Below are positions 10,230 through 20,485 of a DNA stretch of 28,286 bases, piece by piece. The position numbers and the translations under genes were made by a program. This DNA comes from Rhizophagus sp. LPA8_4_AMF (Eukaryota > Glomeromycota > Glomeromycetes > Glomerales > Glomeraceae): positions 1 through 28,286 of the forward strand of contig JADRCO010000685.1 in assembly GCA_021464525.1 (NCBI GenBank), in the 5' to 3' direction. Within the stretch, counting starts at the first letter, position 1; every line of letters starts with the position of its first letter. The notes under the pieces are model-generated. The model was not told the origin of the DNA and made no database searches. It saw nothing but the letters and a program-made list of their open reading frames with translations.

Positions 10230-10545
10230 TTATGATCGTTTAAATCGTATAATGATTATAATACTAATTAAGTTTTTAATTAAAAAAATATATATATCCT
10301 CTTTTGACATCCCCGGTAAATCTTCGTTATTGTGGAGTACAGACATCCGCTGATCAGTGTCGTACTGTCGTACGGTGTTAGTGTAATCGAATTCAATCGT
10401 AATAGCAATTTTATGTTCATATAATGTACCACTTCCTCGGCGATCACAGCCCGCAGCAATTCTAAGGCGGCGTAAGTGAAAGGAAAATGGCATCTCAGGT
10501 ATAGGTTTGTAAAGACGGACTATAGCTCTACGAGCTTTATTTATT
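10230..10545 (-). pseudogene. Unidentified minus-strand coding fragment
   Basis: One minus-strand frame is open from 10545 down to 10230 (about 105 codons; the first ATG is at 10493). The first ~80 codons look coding: KARRAIVRLYKPIPEMPFSF, LRRLRIAAGCDRRGSGTLY and ITIEFDYTNTVRQYDTDQ. The last ~25 codons run into AT-rich sequence and read as a poor hydrophobic tail, so the true 3' border, perhaps a splice site or a deletion, lies near 10290. The base composition matches the minus-strand remnant at 7700-9120, so both may come from one gene or element separated by the LINE fragment. I do not recognise the family. Confidence 0.45.
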
Positions 10546-11236
10546 TCAGATTAAATAACTTTATTTAACTTTCTCGACTTATTTCTTATGCATATGATAA
10601 TAAATTATATTATGTTTTTTTTAAGGATCGCATAAGCACTTTATTATAAAATATTTTGTGATATTACAATATAGTCTAAATTATAAATTAAGATTATAAT
10701 TAAGATTAAATATCTGATTTCACAAAAACGCGCTTGAGATCATCATAAAATCCCTATCCCACCTACAAATCCCATACCAATTCCAATCCCATAAAAAAGT
10801 TAAAATTGTAAAACGATATAATTATGCAATTTTTAATTTGTATATTTACATATATATTTTAAATTTATTCAAGTTTATTGAAGCATTAATATTTTAAGCC
10901 CAAGAATTTTCTATGCGTATACAAAAAATTATATATCTACTGTAATCTGCACTTGTTCGATTTTAATGTTATTGTTTATATAAATCAAGTAAAGGTTAAA
11001 ATCGTTATTTTTTTTAAAAGAAAAAAATCTAGAACTTTATATACAATGTGTTAAATGACTAGATGTTACAATGTGCAATAATACATTTTAGTTACAGTGT
11101 ATTTTAATTATATTATCACTTTAGAGGTTATTTATTTCAAAATATCATATTTATTGGTGCTTATTTATTGTTCAATTGATTATAATACTATCATTAAAAT
11201 AAAATTATTTATCAACTAATTAATATTAAATTTAAA
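10546..11236. other. AT-rich intergenic DNA with one diverged repeat
   Basis: I see no gene. A stretch at 11103-11150 (TTTAATTATATTATCACTTT and what follows) recurs in diverged form at 11528-11576, indicating an old duplication that links this spacer to the decayed region on its right. Confidence 0.5.
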
Positions 11237-13990
11237 TTCCATTCCATGAATAATTGAAATTTCTTCCTCTTTATGATTCTCCTACCCAACATGTTTGCTG
11301 ATATACAATTTAAATTAAATAATTATTAATACATTGACTAGATAATATGTATAACATTATTATTATTAAAATACAGATTATCAAAATCAAAAATATCATA
11401 TCCACTAAGTGGATCTTCATCTTTATCATTCTTTTTGCCCATATCATCCGTTGAAAAATAGTACAATGTGTGATGTACATTTTTAATTATACTATTTATT
11501 TTTTTTAATTGTGTATAAAGTATAAAGTTTTAATTATATTTATCGCTTTAAAGGTTATCTATTTTAAATATCATATTATTTTTAAAGTATTGTGTGTTAC
11601 ATTGTGCAAGTTGTTAAGAGCGTTTATAGAAATATTATCTCTGTATGTCTACTTATTTATAACTTGAAAAACTTCATAATCATCTACATTTGTATAAAGT
11701 GCTGTAATACAAATGCATCTCTTTAATCATTATCACATTATTTGGAATCCCAATCAAAATTATTAAAGAAGTCCTTGTTCATCTAAATTTTTGAGGATGA
11801 TTATGAACACTTGGATTTTTAAAGATTTCAAAATCCTGTAGCCATCATAATCTCCTAGGTTGGCAGCCTCTTTGAACCAAAGAATTGCCCAAGCCAATAC
11901 TATAATTAATATAAAATCATTTAACTATAGGAATAGAAACAATCTCTAAATCATCATCATTGATATAACATCTTCAATTTTGAACTATGGATGCATCAAT
12001 GTCAAAATTTGAATTCCATGAAATTTTTTCTCTTCATTTAAAGTACCTTTTTATCACCTTGCTCGTCTAAATTTGGATATTTGGATTTTTGCTTAATGAT
12101 TTTCAAAATCCCGTAGCCATCATTATCTCCCAGGTCAGCATCTTTTTTAAACCATAAGATCGCTCAAGCCTATTAATTAAAATTAAATTATTAACTATAG
12201 AAATAGAAGCAATCTTTGGCTATATTTCCTATATAATCAGCTATTTTGATATAATATGAACTAATTGAACTATAATGCATCAATGTTAAAATTTCTTCTC
12301 TTCATTAAAGAATTTTTTGTCATATTGTTTATCTAATTTTTGAAGATGACTATGAACATTCGGATTTTAGCTTAAAATTTCAAAATTCCGTAGCCATCAT
12401 TATCTCCCAGGTCAGCAGCTTCTTTAAGCCAAATGATTGCTCAAGCCTATTAATTATAATTAAATTATTAACTATAGGAATTGAGGCAACCTTTAGCTAT
12501 ATTTCCTAAATAATTAGCTATTTTGATACAACATGAACTATGGATGCATCAATGTTAAAATTTCTTCTCTTCATTAAAGCACTTTTAGTCATATTGTTTA
12601 TCTAATTTTTGAAGATGACTATGAAAATTCGGATTTTAGCTTGAAGATTTCAAAATCCCGTAGCCATCATCATCTCATAAGTTGGCAGCCTCTTTGAACC
12701 AAAGAATTACCCAAGCCAATACAGCAATCTTTATCTATATTTCCTAAATCATCAGCTATTTGGTATACCATCTTCAATTTTGAACTATGGATGCATTAAT
12801 GCCAAAATTTGGAATTCCATGAAACTTCTAAGCATTTTTTTGTCACCTTGCTTATCTAACAAAATCCTGCAGCTATCATCTCCTAAGTCGGCAGCTTCTT
12901 TAAATCAAGTATTGCCTAAGCTAATACTATAATTAAAATATATTTTTTATCAACTCCGGGAGTAAAGGCAATTTTTGTCTATATTTCTTAAATGATTGGC
13001 TATTTGTTACTACATCCTTGATTTTAAACTGTGAAAACATCAATGTCAAAATTTAACTGCCATGAAACTTCTTCCTCTTTATAATTATCAAATCATTACC
13101 AATATTCTTGCTGATAATTAGTAATTTCTAAATTATTATATTTAGTCCTTCAAGATTTATAATTCATCATTGATTTAATTATAGACTTTTTTGTGATTTA
13201 ATTAATTGTGATAAATATTCAATATCTGTAATTCTATATTATCTTTATATTTATCACCATTTGGAATATAAAGTGATGAAATTGACAAAATTAATGAGTA
13301 TATAAATATTTAATTTTAGACTTTTTTGTGAATTGTTTAATTGTGTTAATTATTCAATATCTGTATTATCTTTATATTTATCAAACTTTTGAATATAAAG
13401 TGATGAAATTGAAAAATTAAAATCTAAATTAAATAATTATTAATGTATTCTTTGAATTTAAATTAATAATTTCTGTTATTATTTGTATGTATAATAAAAA
13501 TTTAAGATTTTTAATCATACAAGAATTTGGATTTTTTAGGATTAATTGAAAGGCAGAATTGAAATAATTATCAATAACTTTTTTCTTGTCACTTTGCTCA
13601 TCTAAATTTTAATTAATGTATTAATGCAATGTTGAAATCATTAAGCAATAATCCAAATGTCTATAATCATTATCAACCTGTTCATCAGGCTCATCGAGAT
13701 CATCATTAATATTATCATTTTGTGGTTGTACATTATTAGTATCGGAGAAGTACGACCGTGATGTCGGCAAAATCCCTTTGGCATCATCATCATCTATTTT
13801 TTAAACCAAAGAATTGGCCAAGTCAATACTATTATTAAAATAAAATTATTTATCAACTCTGGGAGTAAAGGCAATCCTTGTCTATATTTCCTAAATTGTC
13901 AGCCATTTGGTATAACATCTTTAATTTTGAACTATGAATGCGTATATAAAACTTCTTCCTCTTCATAATTATCATTGCCCAATATACTTG
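11237..13990 (-). pseudogene. Decayed Sel1-like repeat gene with at least six tandem units
   Basis: On the minus strand a Sel1-like (TPR-related) motif recurs at about 11826-11896, 12099-12170, 12377-12446, 12648-12718, 12861-12921 and 13760-13835. The best copy reads AWAILWFKEAANLGDYDGYR (right-most minus-strand base near 11896). Others read AILWFKKDADLGDNDGYGIL, AIIWLKEAADLGDNDGYGIL and VILWFKEAANL-stop-DDDGYG. Several carry TGG-to-TGA stops, an in-frame stop or a frameshift. Five units are spaced 210-285 bp apart. They alternate with linkers sharing a 'LDEQGDKK' / 'NEEKKF' type sequence and an acceptor-like TATAG. Near the ends are acidic pieces: DDDAKGILPTSRSYFSDTNN with a long Asp/Asn tail (13660-13790) and STDDMGKKNDKDEDPLSGYD (about 11385-11455). 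Intact Sel1-repeat proteins are scaffolds, often fused to kinases in this fungal group. I infer a dead, tandemly expanded relative. Confidence 0.75.
13183..13432. repeat. Two-copy tandem repeat, period ~135 bp
   Basis: The block beginning AGACTTTTTTGTGA and ending AATATAAAGTGATGAAATTG occurs at 13183-13292 and again from 13318. Several substitutions and short indels separate the copies. It lies inside the decayed Sel1-type region and has no coding potential of its own. Confidence 0.8.
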
Positions 13991-14429
13991 CTGATAAATC
14001 AATAAAATTAGCAATTTCTAAATTATTATTATTTATTCCCTTTAGTTCATGGAAATTATTTGGTGTATATTATTCATCAATAAATATATATAAAATTAAT
14101 GGTAAAAATAATATATAAATACACTATACTTCATGATGATATAAAATTAACAATAGATGAATTTCAAGGTCTAAGTAATACATTCTGCTATAACTTTTAA
14201 CGTACTGCATCCAGTGTTCAGTATCCTGGCACCTACTTATTATATGCATTTAACTTGAGAATGGGTTATCCCTAAATGTTGTCAAATCCATTTTTCGTTC
14301 AGGGCAAAAAAAAAGGACAAAAAAATTTTAGGGGTTTGGGATTAGAATAATGTAACCCCATCCAGTTTAACTAGGTGTGACTAATGAAATACTATATAAC
14401 TTTTAGATTCCATTTACAATAAACGGAAT
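13991..14429. other. Intergenic DNA, nothing recognised
   Basis: AT-rich spacer. A richer patch at 14195-14370 (around GGGTTATCCCTAAATG and a run of A and G) is not an identifiable gene or element. Confidence 0.5.
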
Positions 14430-16300
14430 TCAAACGTTCCTGATTATTCATTTGTGTCAGAATTTACCGCATTTATTATTGATAATGTATCCATTATTCA
14501 TAAAAATGTTGTTCTAATAAGTATATGTACAATAACACTTTTAGTTCAATATAAACAATATAATAAATAACTTTGATTTTTCTCGTCAATCCAAAATTAA
14601 TAGTCTTGGTATTATTTGTTGAATATGATTCTAGTTGAATTAAAAATAATTTCATCTATCAATGTTATTTTCAACAACATAATTATATACAATGAAAATT
14701 TTCCTATAATTATTATTTCTAAGCTCTTTATCATTAAGTAATACTTTTGAATTTAGTTACAACTGTTAAATAACCAGTTGTTCTGTTCCGTTAATTTTTA
14801 CTATATCCACTATAGTTTTAATATGTTTGCCAAATCATATCTAACAGTAAAATCATATACTGTAGTTCAATATAGAATTTTAAATCATATTTATAATATC
14901 TATTGTCCTATTAAATTCAAAATAATGTGAACTCCTTGAATTTGTAATATCCAATATGTTTTAAATAGCTTATTTGGTCCAATTAATGTACTATAGTATA
15001 TGAATTTCCACTATTTAAATAATTTTTGTAATATTCGTATGAATTACATGAATGAATTATGTAAATTTTACTATTTCAAATAAATTTCAACAGTATATTA
15101 TATGAATTTTCACTATAAAATATTATAAAATTGCTTGCTTTTAATTTGCTCCACAATCTTTGTTTTAGCATAATTTAACATTAATAATATTTCTATGTCT
15201 GATTATAACTGATAAATTCAATTTATAAAAATAGAAATCAAGCAGTCTTGTTTATATGTAATTTGCCATATCTATAATTTTACTATAATTGATACATTTG
15301 TTAAGTGACTCAGTCATAACTATCGTTATTTACAAAATGTTGTATTTTAATATTTGAAATAGTGTTGTACTATGTAAATATTTGAAAGATATCCTGTATT
15401 TTATATAATTTAGTCTATTATAAAGGATTAGGCCAAGTGTAACTGCCATGGTCTCGTGGGTTATTGAGGACATTGAGCGAGCTATCGAGTGGTAGTTTCC
15501 AAATCCTGATCTCGATTTACCAGCTATTTCGATTATTATTTTTGATTAGAAATAGAATGACCCTAGTGAACCCACGACCTTGAACTTATTTAATTTTTCA
15601 AATAATATATTCTTATTAGTCCTTTTGTATCTAAATCTATAATTGCAGTAACAACTATGATAATAACTATGATAGTTGCTATAGTTTATTATGAATAGCT
15701 GCTTTATTTTTTATCTACTCCACAATCCCTGTTTAGTAAAATTTGTCATTAATTAATGCTTCTATATATGACTATAACTACTAGGTTCAATTTACAAAAT
15801 AGAAAACAAGCAGTCCTGACTCCTGATTATTTGATTTGTGACGGAATTTGCCATATCTATATAAATTTACCATAGTCAATGCATTGTCAAGTCGTATCAA
15901 TTGTTGTTTGTTGTTGTATTAATGACATATAGTTCAACATAGAAATTTAAATCACATATATTGAAGTCTATGAAAATATAATATTTAGTGACTTTCAAAA
16001 TAGCTTATTCGATCCAACTATCTCAAAGCACAATGTATATTTGTATTCTAAATGAAGAATCTCCTATATATTTTAGAAAACTAAGCCAAATGCAAGTTGT
16101 TGTAGAGGACTTATTTGAATAATATATATCTTATTGGTCCTTTTATATCTATGTAATAACAACTATAATAACTGTGATAGTTGTTAAAATATATGCCACC
16201 AGATTTTTACGTGTCCTGTATGATATCTAACTATTTAGAAAATTATTATTATAATAATTTTGTTGAATAACTTGCATACTATACTATGATGGTTGTGAAA
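14430..16300. repeat. Diverged duplicated block (two to three partial copies)
   Basis: Several landmarks recur in the same order: TCCTGATTATTCATTTGTGT near 14439 and its counterpart near 15822; GTAGTTCAATATAGAATTTT near 14856 and 15930; AAATAGCTTATTTGGTCCAA near 14964 and 15999; CTCCACAATC near 15149 and 15717; AACAACTATGATAATAACTA near 15650 and 16160. The offsets cluster near 1040 bp and near 520-560 bp, so the block grew by more than one duplication. The copies differ by many substitutions and indels and have no open frames of note. The origin is unknown. Confidence 0.75.
15447..15581. mobile_element. Inverted-repeat insertion inside one copy of the duplicated block
   Basis: A ~135-bp segment, less AT-rich than its surroundings, has inverted ends: TCGTGGGTT at 15454-15462 and AACCCACGA at 15569-15577, with partial pairing continuing outwards. 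The sister copy of the block (about 16085-16120) reads straight through this point without it, so it behaves as an insertion. GGTCGTGGGTTC on the minus strand is vaguely like a tRNA B box, so a small SINE is a second possibility. No target-site duplication is obvious. Confidence 0.55.
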
Positions 16301-16602
16301 ATCAACAATCCTGAATGTTTCAATTATTTGTAAATTAAAAGTCTAAAGAATCTTTATGTATGAGTCAATAGAAGTATTTACACTATTTATTTTATCATCA
16401 CTATTATATTATACAATTTTGTGCAGATAGTTCCCTTGCTTGTAATTCATAACCTTTCTTTTCAAAGTTTTATTTTTGGGACATTATGGTGTAAAGGAAA
16501 AGAGGTAGACTGTGGAACACATATTGTTAAATCCTGTATATCTGATAAGATAAATCTTGTTTAAAAATATAGATATTTTAACTAGACTAAGGTATTTTCC
16601 TC

Positions 16603-16901
16603 AAAAATTTAGTATTCGCGTTTTCATACAAACTGAAAACGCGATAATTGGTATTGTCGGTATTGTCAATACCAAAAATTTAGTATTCGCGTTTTCATAC
16701 AAACTGAAAACGCGATAATTGGTATTGTTGGTGTTGTCAATACCAAAAATTTAGTATTCGCGTTTTCATATAAACTGAAAACGCGATAATTGGTATTGTT
16801 GGTGTTGTCAATACCATTCTGTCAACTTTCGCATTTTCATACAAGCTGAATACGTGATAGTGTTGGTATAATGAGAATTGTTGATATTGTCAATACTTGA
16901 T
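16603..16901. repeat. 71-bp tandem repeat array with two hairpins per unit (three good copies, one decayed)
   Basis: Units start at 16603, 16674, 16745 and 16816, exactly 71 bp apart. Each of the first three contains the perfect stem CGCGTTTTCA / TGAAAACGCG (10 bp, 7-nt loop TACAAAC or TATAAAC) and a second stem GGTATTG / CAATACC around a loop of about 10 nt. Differences between copies 1-3 fall in the loops, not in the stems. Copy 4 has several changes in the stem and lacks the AAAAATTTAG lead. There is no open frame. Confidence 0.9.
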
Positions 16902-17391
16902 ATTCAACAATCTAATTTATTTTTTTATTTTAATAATTGCCCTAGTACTAAACTTTCCAGTCATCTATTGTGGATTCGCCATTATGCAACTTCAATAATA
17001 TGACTCTGAAATTACGTTAATCATCAGAATCCCCTGACTGACACTAAACAATGTTGAGCTTTTACACTTTCCAGAACTGTCTATATGTTGTAATGCCATC
17101 ATTTGATAACAGGTAATTTGTGAGTACATAAGTTCGTCAAGTACTGGCATCCATGTCCACTTAAGCCAATTTGCAAAATTTTAATTGTCCCAAATAAAAC
17201 TTTTCACTGCTGATTCCATTCCAGAATAAGTTCATAATACTATCAACAATTTTGGATGGTCATGAATATCAGCATAATAGCTTGTATTAAATATTTGTTT
17301 CTATCTATTATTAGAGAAGTATTAATTTTCTTTTAAAATATTCTCATCTGTATTCCTTCATTACATTACTTGTTTATATTATTTATTTCAG
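16902..17391. other. Intergenic DNA, nothing recognised
   Basis: AT-rich sequence with scattered richer patches (about 16990-17230) in which I find no conserved protein segment on either strand. Confidence 0.5.
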
Positions 17392-17546
17392 CACCCATAC
17401 CATCCAGCAAAGCAACTATGCCTTGTAAATTAGTTCGAAATATTGTTCCATCCATTAACCTGGATAAACAACGCTGGTCTAGGTCAAAGCACCCAGTTCA
17501 ATGTAGACCCCCTGCTAACACAACACCTTGTGGGCCGTATCATATG
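17392..17546. other. Exon-like island with splice-type borders, strand uncertain
   Basis: A 155-bp patch, clearly less AT-rich than its flanks, is preceded by a good acceptor (TTATTTATTTCAG ending 17391) and followed by a donor-like GTAATT at 17547. Read forward it is open and gives a Pro/Arg/Lys/Cys-rich segment, for example NLDKQRWSRSKHPVQCRPPA. Read in reverse, another frame with a single stop gives a more protein-like pattern (GCFDLDQRCLSRLMDGTIFR followed by GIVALLDGMGA). I cannot decide the strand and recognise neither version. It could be an exon of a gene I cannot reconstruct or a captured gene fragment. Confidence 0.35.
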
Positions 17547-18190
17547 GTAATTCTATGAAGCGTCAACTCTACCCTTCTTCATAACTACGTACTACTCAAT
17601 TTATAAATCCAAATTTATCAACTAAGTAGATAGCTATACATACAGTAAAATTCTTTTAATTTTTTTAATTTTCAGATACAGTAAATGTGCATATATGTAT
17701 TAAAATATTTTTTTTTAATAAATTCCTATATCTCTCTTATAAACTGTTTCATTTATATAAAAATGCAGTAGGATTTGTAATATAGTCATGTTATATTAAT
17801 TCACTATCTAAAGCCATGAATTTTAGATTTTGGAAAAAAAATAACTGGTATACAATATGAAATAATCACTCCATAAAATATTATAGGCATGTCTTTAATA
17901 ATCTATCAGACATGCATTGCAATTTGCCTTCTGCTGAATATTGGCGTGGTATATCATGCACTTTTAGCTACATAGAATGCGGCAGTTTTAATTTTCCAGT
18001 AATTTTGTGTCAAATATAAATGCTTAATTTCTATACTTTTTTTTATTCTTTAATAATTTATCCACATTTGTGAATATTCCCTATCTCCAATAATATTTAA
18101 ACTAATGATAATTTATATTTTGTTTTGTAGTCTTCAGTATTCCATATCAATTCCCCCATGTTTATCTTAAATTATTGTTTCTAGCAATAA
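17547..18190. other. Intergenic or intronic AT-rich DNA
   Basis: Nothing coding is visible. It separates the two exon-like islands; they do not join in frame if the DNA between them is removed as an intron. Confidence 0.5.
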
Positions 18191-18361
18191 AATATTATAA
18201 GTTCTACTTCTGTCAGATACCATTCGGCTCGTTCAGTGGTTGTTCCTAACCCTAATCTGATAATTGACCAAGTTGGTTTACCTCTTAAAATGATTTTAGG
18301 CTTATTTAAACCCTTTATTGTTCAAAAATTCGCCAAAAGTTTTAAACTAGCCAAAAGGTGA
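18191..18361 (+). pseudogene. Fragment resembling bacterial-type RNA polymerase beta-prime (rpoC), with splice-like borders
   Basis: One frame is open from 18191 to the stop at 18359. Its core reads RYHSARSVVVPNPNLIIDQV, then GLPLKMILGLFKPFIVQKF and AKSFKLAKR. This follows the beta-prime segment that in bacteria reads roughly D-Y-S-G-R-S-V-I-V, then a CGLP-type turn, then LFKPF, then a Lys/Ala-rich helix. Eukaryotic RPB1 keeps S-A-R-T-V and the VG-P turn but not LFKPF, so the bacterial type fits better. Only about 46 residues are present, far less than the ~1,200 of a full subunit. An acceptor-like TTCTACTTCTGTCAG ends at 18216 and a donor GTGAGG starts at 18358. The interval 18217-18357 is 141 nt, a multiple of three. 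I found no neighbouring exon. It may be a transferred fragment, for example from an endobacterium, or a relic exon. Confidence 0.6.
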
Positions 18362-18514
18362 GGTACACAACGGTATTAATGGCCTCTTTGATGCCGATAT
18401 ATCAATATAATATAATAACTGTAGCATGTTATTATGTTTCTTTAGATTATTATGAAGTGACTCTTTTTGTAAATAAAGGCAATTTGAAGACTAGACAACT
18501 TCTCTAGAATTCTT

Positions 18515-18882
18515 TCGGGTAACTTGTAAGATTTTAAATGTATTTAAAATTTTGAATTTAATGGGTACACCAATGTTAAGAATGCTAGTACAACATTAAA
18601 GGATATACAGAAAGGAAGGATAGGGAAATTGTGATACAGTTGTATTTATATGTAAAATGCTTTGTTATTAAAGAAGGCTGTGTCATAAGAAAAAAATCTT
18701 GGCTAAGTCATGGCAAATCATGGCAAAGTCACATTAAAAGCCACATTAGCATCAGATGGTTAAACTTTTTCACATTCCTTCTATTACTTCTCATGATGTT
18801 TGTTCAAATCTTTCAGAATAACTTATAAGATTTTAAATGTATTTTAAATTTTATAATTTAATAGTAATATGGGTACCAATCA
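18515..18882. repeat. Direct repeats (~60 bp) around the first copy of a ~220-bp repeat
   Basis: The motif TAACTTGTAAGATTTTAAAT plus its continuation to GGGTAC-CAAT occurs at about 18520-18575 and, with few changes, at about 18820-18880. The 18587-18815 repeat copy sits between them. Confidence 0.6.
18587..18815 (+). repeat. Dispersed ~220-bp repeat, copy 1
   Basis: It starts AGTACAACATTAAAGGATAT and contains GGCTGTGTCA and AAAGTCACATTAAAAGCCAC. It matches 19713-19920 in the same orientation over its whole length with small indels. The short open frames that run across it exist in neither copy consistently, so I do not call a gene. Confidence 0.85.
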
Positions 18883-19255
18883 TATCGGCGGATCTTTGTA
18901 ATTGGACATTTGGGCCTAAACTAAGGCCCCAAATTATTATAAACCGTTGCACAATTTTCATAAGTCGAATACATGACGTATCTATCGAAAATACCCCAAA
19001 AAAATTTAATAATAACTGTCGCGTCAAATCCATCTCCCCACTATGGAACCCATCTATTTTTTAAAATTATAATAATTATAGTTTTTTATTTTATATTTAA
19101 GGTAGTATGAATCACTCTACAGCTTCAAGTATTCTCATGCCTCTAAAACTATAGATTCAGGATTTATAAAGTAAGTTAATTCATATAGGAACATTAAAAA
19201 AATGATAGATATTGTAAACAATTTTTTATATTCTAACATTATGAAATAAATTTTA

Positions 19256-19326
19256 GTGCTTGTAGCAGTCTTGACTGAAGAAGCTTCATATTTAACTGAA
19301 TTATTTTCAAATCAGCTTAAAAAAAT
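19256..19326 (+). other. Short exon-like segment, unidentified
   Basis: Between an acceptor-like AAATTTTAG (ending 19255) and a donor-like GTTAAA (19327) lies a 71-bp open stretch reading VAVLTEEASYLTELFSNQL. The sequence is more protein-like than its surroundings, but it is too short to identify. It sits between the two copies of the 220-bp repeat. Confidence 0.25.
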
Positions 19327-19712
19327 GGTTAAATTAAATTTAATAATAATTAATTACTGCTTTTACCTCATGTTGTTTCTATCATATAATTATTTAAGAT
19401 TTAATACTTATTATAAGAAAGACCTAATAAATCACCATCATCTAATTTTTATATTTTATATAAACAATTGTCCTGAACGTTTAAAATTATAAATTAATAA
19501 TTAGATTAAGGGATAGTTAATATCAACCATTTACAAAATGAATAAATAACGAAATCAAACCGTGTAAGAAATTATGGCGAAGGTTGGTCATCTGATCAAA
19601 TTATCACCAATCAAAATGCTTTAAATCAGTGTTACCACATGTCAATTTATCGACCGTCATTTGGGTTACGTCACAAAAATTGGGGTAGTATTAAAATTCG
19701 CGAAAGAATTTT

Positions 19713-19920
19713 AGTACAACATTAAAGGATATGCAGAAGGGAAGAAAAAGGAAAGAGAAATAAATTGTGAAACTGTTGTAAAATGCTTTGTTACAGAAGG
19801 CTGTGTCACAAGGAAAAAAAAGCTTGGCAAAGTCATGGCAAAGTCACATTAAAAGCCACATCAGCATCAGAAGATGGTAAACTCTTTCATACCTTCTCAT
19901 GTTTGTTCAAATTTAATTTG
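19713..19920 (+). repeat. Dispersed ~220-bp repeat, copy 2
   Basis: Second copy of the repeat at 18587-18815, same orientation, about 1.13 kb downstream. It shares the AGTACAACATTAAAGGATAT start, the GGCTGTGTCACAAG block and the CTTTCATACCTTCTCATGTT region. Immediately upstream lies AAAATTC-GCGAAA-GAATTTT, a 7-bp stem. Confidence 0.85.
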
Positions 19921-20200
19921 TCCAAAATTTTTGTTTTTGAATTTTGTGATAAACACAGCCCACACTAATAATAAGCCCATCTTTACTTTCTCTAAACCAA
20001 GGAAATTAAAACTAATTTATAGAAGAACTTATATTAACTTTAATATATATATATATATATAATATTACTATAACTTATTGAACAAGGTAAATTTTATCCT
20101 AAGCTGAAATGTTTGTACCAAAATACAAAAGATAAAAGCAAATTTAATAGATGTTAGGACATACATATTTTTTCCTGTAGAAAATGTCAAAAAATCACCA

Positions 20201-20219
20201 CGCGGTGATCATCACCGCG
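20201..20219. repeat. Perfect 9-bp GC-rich palindrome
   Basis: CGCGGTGAT-C-ATCACCGCG stands out in AT-rich DNA. The half-site GCGGTGAT recurs at about 20293. It lies some 470 bp upstream of the MATH-BTB start; whether it is a protein-binding site or the edge of an old repeat cannot be told. Confidence 0.6.
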
Positions 20220-20334
20220 CCAGTATTAGCGGTCGAACATTTTAATTCTGCCCAAAATTCTACCCTAATTCTGGTGAGGTGACAATTACCAGCGGTGATA
20301 TTTAGCATACAAAAAATTTTATTTGTTATTTCTG

Positions 20335-20485
20335 TAAAAACTTCGTAAAAATGAGCCTTTCATGAATCCTTTCACGAAAAATGTAAATAATTCAATAAAT
20401 TCCGGAAATATGAGTCTTTGATGTAATATAAAAAACGGATCAACTTTTTTTTTTACAGGGCAATTTTATCCGTAATTTCTGTGTG
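20335..20485 (+). repeat. Direct repeat upstream of the MATH-BTB gene
   Basis: It begins AAACTTCGTAAAAATGAGCC, continues through AAAATGTAAAT and ATTCCGGAAATATGAG, then a T run and ACAGGGCAATTTTAT. It matches the segment at 22083-22265 downstream of the gene, same orientation, with substitutions and a ~30-bp length difference. Confidence 0.75.

Noticed and set aside
16603..16901. 71-bp array as a CRISPR array
   Set aside because: Whole units are repeated without unique spacers, there are only four copies, and the genome context is eukaryotic.
18631..18828. Open frames across the ~220-bp repeat, also at 19783-19968 and 19874-20062
   Set aside because: The frames differ between the two copies of the repeat and are broken by its small indels, so they are not conserved as proteins.
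18837..19064. Overlapping open frames on both strands (the minus one spans 18851-19033)
   Set aside because: Richer composition suggests an old element fragment, but neither strand gives a recognisable protein and the frames overlap. Left as unassigned repeat-like DNA.
19256..19492. 78-codon plus-strand frame as a gene
   Set aside because: Only the first ~24 codons look coding and they end at a donor-like site; the rest is AT-rich. Only the exon-like part is listed.
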